37,700 nucleotides of DNA from positions 1 through 37,700 of the forward strand of contig JAILPR010000011.1 in the NCBI GenBank assembly GCA_024699355.1, written 5' to 3'. Of this stretch, positions 8,194 through 17,036 are shown piece by piece. The notes beneath the pieces were generated by a model. The model was given only the letters and a program-made list of their open reading frames with translations, was not told the DNA's origin and did not search any database. The DNA is from Lachnospiraceae bacterium. Lineage in GTDB: Bacteria; Bacillota; Clostridia; Lachnospirales; Lachnospiraceae. Within the stretch, counting starts at the first letter, position 1; each line of letters begins with the position of its first letter. The translations under genes were made by a program, and so were the position numbers.

Positions 8194-9186
8194 TTATACG
8201 ATGCGCCCCGTCTCCTTGATCATGATGCACACGCGTCCGGTCTCATCCTGCACATATTCAAATACCGATGCATCCTGCAAGAACTCCATCGGCACCAGGA
8301 TCTCGATCCCGCTTGCGGTAACGATCTTCTGCTTGCGGTTCAGTCTCCGCTCCATCTTGGTGCTCACTTCCACTTCGCCCTTTGGCAGACGCTCTTCCAC
8401 CAGTTTTTCCATATAGCGGTCCGCCGCTTCTTCATTGTCCGCAAAGACTGTTTTTTTCAAATCTTCCGGCGCGATACTGCCCTTTTCCTCAACGATCGCC
8501 GCAACCGCCTTTTTCGATTCGATGAGCTTTTGCGGAATCTCTTCTTCATACTTCTCTTCGATCGTCGCCGCTATGGCATCGGTGATCGCCTCGATCGTCT
8601 CTTTCTCCGACTTTTTGGGACGGATCTTGCAGATCAGATCAGCCAGGTAATTGGTTTTGTTTCCGTTGACATAACATGCAAAGTCAGAAACCCGTACCGT
8701 GCTGTCCGAAAGATTGATATAGACATATTCCGTCACCTTCTTGGATGCCGGCGGGATCAGCATGGTATTGCGTTTCCAGCTGATCAGTCCCTGCTCATCC
8801 AGCTGACAGCTAAACCCGGACTGGAGATTCAGTTTTAAAAAGATGATATAACTTTCTTCTCCCATGACAGCTTTGACAAAGATCCCGCAGCCCTGTTGGA
8901 TCTCCGGATTCTCCACCATCAGATGATGGATCTCATCTCCGGCATAGGTTAAGAAGCTGTCGAAAGGATCCTCACCTTTGGAGAGCAGCTCTCCTAAAAA
9001 GTCCTCATCCGTAAACTCGGCACGTTTTGCCTGAATGTCATCAAAGTACTTTGCAAGCAGCTGATAGATATATCGTCCCTGCTCATCCTCCGTACCCAAC
9101 GTCACATTTGTCAAATTTACATATGGCAAATTGATATCGAAAATACAGAACACACTCTTCTCAATTAAAATATCACCCGTTCTCAT
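8194..9186 (-). CDS. Nucleoid-associated protein, NdpA/YejK-like (NA37 family)
   Basis: 330 aa from MRTGDILIEKSVFCIFD; ATGA overlap with upstream ABC-F gene; overall architecture resembles NA37. Confidence 0.6.
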   Translation of the reverse strand: MRTGDILIEKSVFCIFDINLPYVNLTNVTLGTEDEQGRYIYQLLAKYFDDIQAKRAEFTDEDFLGELLSKGEDPFDSFLTYAGDEIHHLMVENPEIQQGCGIFVKAVMGEESYIIFLKLNLQSGFSCQLDEQGLISWKRNTMLIPPASKKVTEYVYINLSDSTVRVSDFACYVNGNKTNYLADLICKIRPKKSEKETIEAITDAIAATIEEKYEEEIPQKLIESKKAVAAIVEEKGSIAPEDLKKTVFADNEEAADRYMEKLVEERLPKGEVEVSTKMERRLNRKQKIVTASGIEILVPMEFLQDASVFEYVQDETGRVCIMIKETGRIV

Positions 9187-11105
9187 TGTTGCTCCTTGAT
9201 CTCCTGCGCCAGCTCTTCCAGGTACATCCACCGCTCCATCTTCTCATCGAGCAGCCTCTGCGCAGCTTCCTTTTCTCCGGTCAGTTCATTCAGTTTCACA
9301 AAATCGCTGGTACAGGTCAGCATCTGTGCATCAAGCGCAGAGATCTTCTCTTCGAGAGCCGCGATCTCTCCCTCGATCGATTCATAATCCTTTTGCTCCT
9401 GATACGTAAATTTCCGCTTCCGAAGTGCCGCCGACTGTTTCTTCCAGGCATTCTTATCAGTCTCTGCATCCCGGTCGCCTGCACTGCTCTGTGCCGACGC
9501 ACCGGCTGTCTCATCGTCCTTCTCCATCATCACTTTCTTGCGATAATCGGTATAATTGCCCTCATACTGACGGATGCGGCCGCCTTCTTCAAATGCAAGG
9601 ATCCTGCTGACGCAGCGGTCCAGAAAATACCGGTCATGTGATACGATGATCACGATTCCTTTGAAATGATCCAGATAATCTTCAAGCACCTGTAGGGTTG
9701 TGATATCCAGATCATTGGTCGGCTCATCGAGGATCAGGACGTTGGGCGCCTCCATCAGCACGCGAAGGAGATTGACCCTGCGCTTTTCTCCGCCGGAAAG
9801 ATTTCCCAGAGGGGAATACTGTGCGGAAGGCAAAAAGAGGAATTTCTCAAGCATCATCGTCGCCGAGATCTTTCCGTCTTCGGTCTCGATATATTCCGCA
9901 GTCTCTTTGATGTAATCGATCAGACGCTGCTCCGGATCCATCGGTGCCTGTGCATCTTCGATCATCTGACTGTAGTACCCGATCCTGATCGTCTGACCGA
10001 TCGTCACTGTGCCCTGTGTCGGCACAAGTCTTTGCGAGATCAGTTTTAACAGCGTCGTCTTTCCGCATCCGTTTGGTCCCACGATCCCGATGCGATCATT
10101 CTTCAGAAAGATATAAGTTAAATCCTGAATTAATTTTTTATTTCCGTAAGACATTCCGATCCGGTCAAGTTCGATCGTAGTCCTGCCCATGCGCGTTGCC
10201 ACAGAGCCCATTTCCACCTGACTGTCGTAAACCGTATCATGAAGTGCCTGCAGTTCTTCGTATCGGTTTAACCGGAATTTCTGTTTGGTGCCTCTCGCTC
10301 TTGCACCACGTTGCACCCAGGCCAGTTCTTTTCGAAGCAGAGCATGGCGCTTGCGGTCTGACGCCGCACTGTATTCTTCCCGCTGCGTCCTTAGTTCCAG
10401 ATAACCGGAATAATTGGTCTCATAAGTATAGATCTTCCCTTTGTCGACCTCGACAATTAAATTACATACGCTATCTAAAAAATACCGATCGTGCGTGACC
10501 ATCAGGATACTGCCGCGAAACCGCTTTAACTCGTCCTCCAGCCAACTGGCCATTTCCTGATCCAGGTGGTTGGTCGGTTCATCCAAAAGGAGGACATCGA
10601 CAGAGTGAAGCAATACCGCCGCAAGTGCCAGACGCTTTTGCTGTCCGCCCGAAAGTTCGCTTGCCTTCTGTGTAAAGTCCGTAATGCCGAGTCTGGTCAG
10701 CATCTGCTTTGCCGCAGTCTCCAGATCGGTCTTTTCTTTGCTTTCCATCTCACCAAGCACACGCTCTCCGGAAAGCACCTCTGTCTCTCCTGCGGATGAG
10801 GCGATCTTCGTTGCCGAAAGCGCTGAGATACTCCCCTGTCGCATGACGCCTTCCAGAACGGTCTCTTCGTCGGTAAAGGACGGATGTTGCGGCAAATAAC
10901 CCACGACCAGATGATTGGCCAGGATCACCTTCCCCGCATCCGCTTCTTCCAATCCCGCGATCATCCTTAAGAGCGTAGATTTGCCGGTACCGTTGATCCC
11001 AACAATACCGGCCTTATCACCTTCCTGCAGATGGAAATCCGCTTCCTGAAACAGTTCCCGCTCTGTAAAAACTTTATTGATTTTTTCACACGTAATGATG
11101 TTCAT
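9183..11105 (-). CDS. ABC-F family ATP-binding cassette protein (Uup-like)
   Basis: 640 aa with two nucleotide-binding domains: GINGTGKST, LSGGQQKRLALAAVLL, GPNGCGKTT, LSGGEKRRVNLLRVL; C-terminal coiled coil. Confidence 0.95.
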   Translation of the reverse strand: MNIITCEKINKVFTERELFQEADFHLQEGDKAGIVGINGTGKSTLLRMIAGLEEADAGKVILANHLVVGYLPQHPSFTDEETVLEGVMRQGSISALSATKIASSAGETEVLSGERVLGEMESKEKTDLETAAKQMLTRLGITDFTQKASELSGGQQKRLALAAVLLHSVDVLLLDEPTNHLDQEMASWLEDELKRFRGSILMVTHDRYFLDSVCNLIVEVDKGKIYTYETNYSGYLELRTQREEYSAASDRKRHALLRKELAWVQRGARARGTKQKFRLNRYEELQALHDTVYDSQVEMGSVATRMGRTTIELDRIGMSYGNKKLIQDLTYIFLKNDRIGIVGPNGCGKTTLLKLISQRLVPTQGTVTIGQTIRIGYYSQMIEDAQAPMDPEQRLIDYIKETAEYIETEDGKISATMMLEKFLFLPSAQYSPLGNLSGGEKRRVNLLRVLMEAPNVLILDEPTNDLDITTLQVLEDYLDHFKGIVIIVSHDRYFLDRCVSRILAFEEGGRIRQYEGNYTDYRKKVMMEKDDETAGASAQSSAGDRDAETDKNAWKKQSAALRKRKFTYQEQKDYESIEGEIAALEEKISALDAQMLTCTSDFVKLNELTGEKEAAQRLLDEKMERWMYLEELAQEIKEQQ

Positions 11106-11110
11106 CGTGT

Positions 11111-11314
11111 CTATGCTTTCTGCTGATCCAGCAGCTCTTTTAATGCTTCATCGCTCTCTGACACCCAGACATCCTCTTCCTGCCCGGAAAAGCCCAAAAA
11201 CTCCGCCAGTCTCTGCGGATTTTCTTCATGTGCCATCCAGTAATCGATATAATCATCGATCGCTTCAAACTCGCATCTGCCGGCCAGATATTCTTCTTTA
11301 AATACTGTATCCAT
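11111..11314 (-). CDS. Small acidic hypothetical protein
   Basis: 67 aa from MDTVFKEEYLAGRCEFEAIDDYIDYW; RBS-like sequence gaaggaga upstream; in line with ABC-F gene. Confidence 0.6.
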   Translation of the reverse strand: MDTVFKEEYLAGRCEFEAIDDYIDYWMAHEENPQRLAEFLGFSGQEEDVWVSESDEALKELLDQQKA

Positions 11315-11347
11315 CGTCTTCTCCTTCAGAATGGGCATGCCCATACA

Positions 11348-11521
11348 TCACATTTGATGCCGTACGACCGCATACTCGTCGTCAGACTTGTAAAACGGAC
11401 ACTCTTTGCGATGATCCGACATCATATGATAGTAATCATCTTCATCCATATCGATGTCACATACATAGCTTTCATCTTCTTCGTCATACACGAGAAATGT
11501 ACAAGTATCACAGCTTGCCAT
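11348..11521 (-). CDS. Small Cys-containing protein (DUF6472-like)
   Basis: 57 aa MASCDTCTFLVYDEEDESYVCDIDMDEDDYYHMMSDHRKECPFYKSDDEYAVVRHQM; RBS aaggaggc upstream. Confidence 0.75.
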   Translation of the reverse strand: MASCDTCTFLVYDEEDESYVCDIDMDEDDYYHMMSDHRKECPFYKSDDEYAVVRHQM

Positions 11522-11565
11522 ACAAAGCCTCCTTACTCTCCCCGAGCACTTTATTCTAGCACAAC

Positions 11566-11656
11566 GGGCGCGCTTTCGCAAAGATGCGCTCCCCGGGCGA
11601 TATGCGTTTGCAAAGATGCGCTCCCCGGGCGATATGCTTTCGCAAAGAGGCGCCCC
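11566..11656. repeat. Short tandem direct repeat, period 32 bp, about 2.5 copies
   Basis: GCAAAGATGCGCTCCCCGGGCGATATGCGTTT at 11578 and 11610, partial copy at 11642 and partial upstream. Confidence 0.9.
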
Positions 11657-11667
11657 TGACGCCGCGG

Positions 11668-11703
11668 CATAAAAAAACGGACAGCCACATGGCTGTCCGT
11701 TTT
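11668..11703 (-). terminator. Rho-independent terminator downstream of the HPr-like gene
   Basis: AACGGACAGCC-acat-GGCTGTCCGTT with minus-strand T-run. Confidence 0.85.
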
Positions 11704-11707
11704 CAGA

Positions 11708-11944
11708 TCATTCTAAAATGAAATCCGTCAGGCTGCTTAAGATGCTCTTTTCTTCATCTTCGCTTGCCTGAAAATGAAGCTCGATCGGTGAATTTAAATC
11801 CAGGCTTAACAGCCCCATCATCGACTTCGCATCAATAAAGTAGCGACCCTGCTCGAGATCAAAGTCGCAGTGAAACTTGGTCACCGTACTGTTGAATTTT
11901 TTGATCCTCTCGATCGAATCCAATTTGAGTGTTAAATTTGTCAT
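11708..11944 (-). CDS. HPr-family protein lacking the His15 phosphorylation motif
   Basis: 78 aa MTNLTLKLDSIERIKKFNSTVTKFHCDFDL...IDAKSMMGLLSLDL; KSMMG (Ser46 region) present, HARPA motif absent. Confidence 0.75.
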   Translation of the reverse strand: MTNLTLKLDSIERIKKFNSTVTKFHCDFDLEQGRYFIDAKSMMGLLSLDLNSPIELHFQASEDEEKSILSSLTDFILE

Positions 11945-12053
11945 AATACTTGCTCCCTCATATGGTATCCTGTCAAATACCACTTTCCCTCATTTATGTC
12001 ACCTTTATCATAGCAATAAATGATATCTTATGCAACCCGTTGTTTATATTCAA

Positions 12054-12090
12054 CCAAAAAAAGAGCAAAATCAACCAGATTTTGCTCTTT
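12054..12090 (-). terminator. Rho-independent terminator for the SseB-like gene
   Basis: AAAGAGCAAAAT-caaccag-ATTTTGCTCTTT followed on minus strand by T-run. Confidence 0.85.
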
Positions 12091-12119
12091 GGCGCTTAAT
12101 TCATACAAAATATTGCGTT

Positions 12120-13112
12120 TTAGTTCTCCGTTGTTTTTGCCCACGGCAATATTCCGAGAATATAATACAATTCCGATCCCTCATCCGGGGCATCGCCAAG
12201 CTCATGATACGCGCCGTCTCCGGTGACCTGTCCAAGCACGTTGGCTTTCTCTTTCTCCGTCACCCGCACAGTATAATAAGCGCACTCATCCGTCTGAGGA
12301 TTCCGGATCAGAAATGCACTGCTGCACTGTCCCATCAGACGGTTCTTTTTCGGCATCGTCACCTGGATCAGCTGTGTCTGCTCATTGATGTTTAAGGAGA
12401 GTAGTTCAAAGTCCTCTTCCGTATACGGACTGCTCAGCACAGGTGCTTTTTCCTGATTGCCGGAGACCTTGTCATACATTTCCTTGTAGATTGCAGACAG
12501 TGCCTCTTCTTTGCCATCCGTTAGGAGCGTAAAGAACGATTCCTTTTCCGCAAACATGCGGCGCGGCAGCTCCTGGCGCTCCACCTGATTTCTCAAAAAC
12601 TCGTGCATCTGGGACGCATTCAGCGTCACTTTACGTACGCCCGGTGCGCCGTCTGCGGCATCCTGCGCGGCTTTCATTGCCGCCTGCATCTGCTGATGCA
12701 GCACCAGATTATCGGTAAACGGATTGATCGCGATCCCTTCGAGTTTTAACTCTTCTTTGGCTGCGATCTTCGCGCATTCTGTATACGGTAAAAACAGTAA
12801 AAACGGATACTTCTGATCTGCCGGGATCTGCTCCTTGGAGGTAAATACCGGGAAGAACGCTTTTCCTTCTTTGGTCTTGATCAGTACCGGCTGCGGTTTT
12901 AACGCCGGATTGGGTTTGCCGCTCTTGACGATCTTTGCCATCTCCTGCGGCGAAATGTTCTTCGGAAACAGTGCCGGCTGGATCAGGGTCGCCTCAGCGA
13001 GGTGTTTTAAGATCACCTGCATGTTCTCCTGACTCTGCTCCGCCTTGAATACCTTCAGTGCTTCCTCCAATGCTTCATTATGAACCTGCGGTTCTTTATT
13101 TGTGATTGCCAT
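12120..13112 (-). CDS. SseB-family-like protein (SseB N-terminal domain)
   Basis: 330 aa; FPVFTSKEQIPADQKYPFLLFLPYTECAKIA...GIAINPFTDNLVL. Confidence 0.65.
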   Translation of the reverse strand: MAITNKEPQVHNEALEEALKVFKAEQSQENMQVILKHLAEATLIQPALFPKNISPQEMAKIVKSGKPNPALKPQPVLIKTKEGKAFFPVFTSKEQIPADQKYPFLLFLPYTECAKIAAKEELKLEGIAINPFTDNLVLHQQMQAAMKAAQDAADGAPGVRKVTLNASQMHEFLRNQVERQELPRRMFAEKESFFTLLTDGKEEALSAIYKEMYDKVSGNQEKAPVLSSPYTEEDFELLSLNINEQTQLIQVTMPKKNRLMGQCSSAFLIRNPQTDECAYYTVRVTEKEKANVLGQVTGDGAYHELGDAPDEGSELYYILGILPWAKTTEN

Positions 13113-13180
13113 AAATAATCCCCTACTTTCAAAGTCTTACAAAGACTAGTTTACTCAAAGTAGGGGAATTATTCAATCAT

Positions 13181-14230
13181 TTATGCCTCGGAATCGATCA
13201 GGATTTTCCCTTTGACGGTTCCGGGTGTCTTAAACATTTCAAATGCTTCGTCGATCTTGCTCAGCGGGATCTTTTTGTAGATGAACGAATCATCGAACTT
13301 TAACTCTCCGGTACCGAAATAATGTGCCACCAGACTCCACTCGTGGCCCGGGAACGGTGCCGAATAGCTCATCCAGGAACCGGTCAGCCGGAACTCTTTG
13401 CGGTTCATGTTCTCCCATTCCTTCACAGAGAAACTCAGTTCCCTGGTCGGTGTACCGATGAAGCAGACATCTGCCTTGTTGGCCGCCAGTTCAAAGGCCA
13501 TCTTCATCGTAATGGTATTGCCTGCGGTCTCAAAGACATAATCAAATCCTCTGCCGCCGGTCATGTCCTTAGCCTTTTCCATAAAGTCCGCATCCTTCGT
13601 GTTGATCCCTGCGGTTGCGCCGAGTCTCATTCCCAGATCCAGACGCTCCTGCACGATATCAAAAACAACGATCTCACGTGCACCAAAGATCTTTGCCCAC
13701 TGCAGGGTCATCATACCGATCGTACCACCGCCTAAAATGGCAACGGTGCGGCCACCCTTAAAGTCGGTTCTCTCAAGACCGTGCAATGCGACGGTCGCAG
13801 GCTCAAAGAACGCACCTTTTTCGAAAGAAACATCCTCCGAGAACTTTACGACATTTGCTTCCGGTACGGCTACATATTCCGCATAAGAGCCAAACGAATG
13901 AGAACCGATAAAATCATAATGCTTGCAAAGAGAATAATTACCCTTCTGGCAATCCTCGCACTTCATACAGGGAACCAGCGGAATACCTGCGACGCGGTCT
14001 CCCTTTTTCACACTTTGAACGCCCTCGCCCACTTCATCGATCGTACCGGAAAACTCATGTCCCAAAACGATCGGGAAGAAATGTGCCGTTCCCTCGTTGA
14101 CACGCGGAAGATCAGAACCGCAAATGCCGGTATACTTGATCTTTACAACGACTTTTCCCGGCTCCGCCTTCGGTTTATCGATCTCCTCATAGCGGATGTC
14201 TTCTTTTGCATGTACTACTCCTGCTTTCAT
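13181..14230 (-). CDS. Zinc-dependent medium-chain alcohol/polyol dehydrogenase (galactitol-1-phosphate 5-dehydrogenase-like)
   Basis: 349 aa; GHEFSGTIDEVGEGV, four-Cys structural zinc site CMKCEDCQKGNYSLC, Rossmann motif GGGTIG. Confidence 0.88.
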   Translation of the reverse strand: MKAGVVHAKEDIRYEEIDKPKAEPGKVVVKIKYTGICGSDLPRVNEGTAHFFPIVLGHEFSGTIDEVGEGVQSVKKGDRVAGIPLVPCMKCEDCQKGNYSLCKHYDFIGSHSFGSYAEYVAVPEANVVKFSEDVSFEKGAFFEPATVALHGLERTDFKGGRTVAILGGGTIGMMTLQWAKIFGAREIVVFDIVQERLDLGMRLGATAGINTKDADFMEKAKDMTGGRGFDYVFETAGNTITMKMAFELAANKADVCFIGTPTRELSFSVKEWENMNRKEFRLTGSWMSYSAPFPGHEWSLVAHYFGTGELKFDDSFIYKKIPLSKIDEAFEMFKTPGTVKGKILIDSEA

Positions 14231-14301
14231 ATGATTACGCCTTTCTTTTCACTTACATTGTGTAACATTTATCCATTCACCGGCAAACAATCCTGCCGGG
14301 A

Positions 14302-15786
14302 TCAGATCCCTTTACTGTCAAATACCGGAAGCAGCGCCTGTTGCAGCTGCAGATATTTCTCCATCATCGCCCGGTATCTGCGATGCGCTTTCGGATCCGG
14401 CTCCTGCGTTCTGGTGATCACCACCGTCTCTTTGATCGCCTCTTCAAAACTGCGATACATTCCGATGCCAACGCCTGCCAGGATCACTGCTCCAAGCGTG
14501 GTCGCGGTATCGGAGGATGGCACGCGGATGGTCTTGCCGGTAACATCGGCCTTGATCTGCGTCCAAAGAACACTGTTGGATGCCCCGCCCATCGCAATGA
14601 GCTCATCGACCTTGGCACCGGTGGTCGCCGCGACGCGAAGATTATCTTCGAGTGCATAAGCGACACCTTCGAGCGTTGCACGGATCATGTGTGCTCTGGT
14701 CTTGTCAAAGCTAAGACCGTAGTAGACGCCCTTGGCATCCGGATCCCAGATCGGAGAGCGCTCTCCTGCCATATACGGAAGGAAGATGACGCCGTCACTG
14801 CCCGCTTCCACGGTGGCTGCCTGCTGCGTCAGATCGTCAAAGGAGTCCCCTGCGCCAAATTCCTGCTTAAACCATTTTAAAGTACCGCCGCCGCCAACGG
14901 TTCCCCCCTGCAATAAATACGTCCCCGGAACGACATGCGGGCTCAGGATGAGCTTCGGATGCGCCAGTGCCGTATCCACAACGATACTCATACCGCCGGC
15001 CTGTCCGCCCTGTTCCTGGGTCTGTCCGACCTGATATACCCCGGCGCCGAGTGTTCCGCACGCGGCATCGAGTCCACCTGCAACCACAGGCGTCCCTTCA
15101 CGCAAACCGGTTCGTTTTGCAGCCTGTAAAGTGACCGTTCCAATGATCTCATGCGATGCATACAGCTTTGGTACCTTGTCCACGGAAAGGCCAAGATCCG
15201 CTGCCAGAGACTCATCAAAGCTGCAGCTCTTCATCTCAAAGAAATGTACGCCATAGCCCTGTGATACATCCATGCTCATCACGCCGGTCAGTTTCATGCC
15301 GATATAACTGTTGGATTGTAAAAACTGTGCTGTTTTTTCGTAGATCTCCGGCTTCGTTTTTTGAAACCAGAGCATCTTCGGTGTGGTATAGGATGGCAAA
15401 AAGTCGTTGCCTGCCACGGAAAAGATCCGCTCAAAGCCAAGCTTTGCCTTCACCTCATCGCAGATGTCTCTTGCCCTGGTATCCATCCAGATCGGTGTCC
15501 GGTCAAGACAGTTCCCGTCGCGATCCACAGGGATACACGACCAGCTCTGTCCGTCAATACCGATGCCTGCGATCTGCTCTGCGGAGATTCCCTGTGAGAG
15601 ACAGTCCCTGATCCCGTCGCAGATGGCATTCCACCACTCCTCCGGATCCTGCTCCGCCCAGCCTTCGTGCGGATAGTATACCTGATACGGCTGATTGGAC
15701 TGTGCCAGCACTTTTCCGTTGCGGGCAAATACCGCAACCTTGCAGGCACTTGTCCCGATGTCGATTCCCAACAATACCTGTTCCAT
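14302..15786 (-). CDS. FGGY-family carbohydrate kinase (xylulokinase-like)
   Basis: 494 aa; LGIDIGTSACKVAVF, GIDGQSWSCIPVD, GGLDAACGTLGAGV, GGASNSVLWTQIKADVTG. Confidence 0.88.
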   Translation of the reverse strand: MEQVLLGIDIGTSACKVAVFARNGKVLAQSNQPYQVYYPHEGWAEQDPEEWWNAICDGIRDCLSQGISAEQIAGIGIDGQSWSCIPVDRDGNCLDRTPIWMDTRARDICDEVKAKLGFERIFSVAGNDFLPSYTTPKMLWFQKTKPEIYEKTAQFLQSNSYIGMKLTGVMSMDVSQGYGVHFFEMKSCSFDESLAADLGLSVDKVPKLYASHEIIGTVTLQAAKRTGLREGTPVVAGGLDAACGTLGAGVYQVGQTQEQGGQAGGMSIVVDTALAHPKLILSPHVVPGTYLLQGGTVGGGGTLKWFKQEFGAGDSFDDLTQQAATVEAGSDGVIFLPYMAGERSPIWDPDAKGVYYGLSFDKTRAHMIRATLEGVAYALEDNLRVAATTGAKVDELIAMGGASNSVLWTQIKADVTGKTIRVPSSDTATTLGAVILAGVGIGMYRSFEEAIKETVVITRTQEPDPKAHRRYRAMMEKYLQLQQALLPVFDSKGI

Positions 15787-15809
15787 ATGCTACCTCATTG
15801 ATTGAAAGA

Positions 15810-16826
15810 TTAAGATAACGCCCGTATTGATTCGCCTTCTACCATATCGGTCGGCAAAATGATCGTCTCCGGTTCATAATCTTCCCCCTTTTTGCCGCTC
15901 TCTTCCAGGCGCTTTAACATCAGTTCCGCCGCCTGCTGTGCGATGGTCTCCATCGGCTGGTTGACCATCCAGAGCTTCGGATTGATGACCTTGGATAACA
16001 TAAAATTATCAAAGCCGATCAGCGAGATCTCCTGCGGGAAGGCCACATGCAGTTCGTTGATCGCCATGATACCGCCCAGCGTGATCTCATAGTTACTGAA
16101 GAATACCGCACTCGGACGATCTTTCATGGCCAGCAGTTCTTTCATGCTCTCATAACCATGGGCGGTACTTAATTTGCCGCGCTTGATATAAGAAGCTTCG
16201 ATATCGATATTTGCACTCTCCAGTGCGGTACAATAGCCGCGCAGACGCTCTCTGGCCGTGTATTCGCTGTCATCACCGCAGATGATCGCGATCCTGGTAT
16301 GACCGTGATCGATCAGGATCTGTACCGCGCCGCGCGCTGCCTCCACATTGTCTACCAGGATCGAGTCAAACTTCTGATCCGTAAACGTACGGTCAAGCAA
16401 TACGATCGGGATCTTACGGTCTACCGCGGCCTGTAAATAGCCGGCATTTCCGGCGGTCGGGATCGTGATGATCCCGTCAACGCGTTTCCCGAGCAGGAAA
16501 TGAATCTCCTCTTCCTCGAGCTTTTTGTCCTGCTGACAGTCGCAGACGATCGTGCCGTAGTTATGCTCACGAAGGATCCGCTCGATGTTTGAAACGATGG
16601 ATCCCATAAAGATATTGTCAAAAGTCTGGATCAGCACGCCGATCGTCCGGCTCTTCTGTGTCGCAAGACCTCTTGCAACCTCATTGACTTCATAATGAAG
16701 TTCTTCGATCGCCTCTGCGATGGCTTTTCGATTCTCCGGCAGGACATTTCCGCCGTTCAAATACTTGGAGATCGTCGCCAAAGATAACCCTGTTCGATTC
16801 CGAATGTCTCTGATTGTTGCTGCCAT
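15810..16826 (-). CDS. LacI-family transcriptional regulator
   Basis: 338 aa; N-terminal HTH ATIRDIRNRTGLSLATISKYLNGG and periplasmic-binding-like effector domain. Confidence 0.93.
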   Translation of the reverse strand: MAATIRDIRNRTGLSLATISKYLNGGNVLPENRKAIAEAIEELHYEVNEVARGLATQKSRTIGVLIQTFDNIFMGSIVSNIERILREHNYGTIVCDCQQDKKLEEEEIHFLLGKRVDGIITIPTAGNAGYLQAAVDRKIPIVLLDRTFTDQKFDSILVDNVEAARGAVQILIDHGHTRIAIICGDDSEYTARERLRGYCTALESANIDIEASYIKRGKLSTAHGYESMKELLAMKDRPSAVFFSNYEITLGGIMAINELHVAFPQEISLIGFDNFMLSKVINPKLWMVNQPMETIAQQAAELMLKRLEESGKKGEDYEPETIILPTDMVEGESIRALS

Positions 16827-16851
16827 ACTATAACCCCGTTTTCGCTTTGCG

Positions 16852-16863
16852 TGAACCGTTTCG
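16852..16863. promoter_or_regulatory. Putative LacI-family operator upstream of its regulator gene
   Basis: TGAACCGTTTCG, two mismatches from the generic TGAAACGTTTCA palindrome. Confidence 0.5.
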
Positions 16864-16950
16864 CTTAATCCACTTCATTGTACGTCACCCTGTATTCTCC
16901 TGTCAAACTGATTTTCTGGACGGTTTTTGCGATATTTGCCTGTCAATATC

Positions 16951-16979
16951 TTGTAGCGTTAAAAAAATTACAGTAAAAT
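16951..16979 (+). promoter_or_regulatory. Putative sigma-A promoter for mgtE
   Basis: TTGTAG-N17-TAAAAT. Confidence 0.5.
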
Positions 16980-17036
16980 AAACCTGTTCGGTAATGACCC
17001 TCACCGACTTAGAATAAAAGGAAAGGAGGCGTCCCT

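Noticed and set aside
9183-11105. ABC-F protein as a dedicated antibiotic-resistance determinant
   Set aside because: Features fit a generic Uup-like ABC-F housekeeping protein; no linked drug or mobile genes.
11566-11656. Possible mini CRISPR array
   Set aside because: Units are directly abutting with no unique spacers, only about 2.5 copies, and no cas genes in the window.
13781-14659. 292-aa plus-strand ORF spanning the dehydrogenase-kinase junction
   Set aside because: Crosses two opposite-strand genes and an intergenic gap; no recognisable protein features.
16827-17036. Mg2+ riboswitch (M-box) upstream of mgtE
   Set aside because: Putative promoter leaves only about a 50-nt leader, too short, and no M-box motifs were seen.
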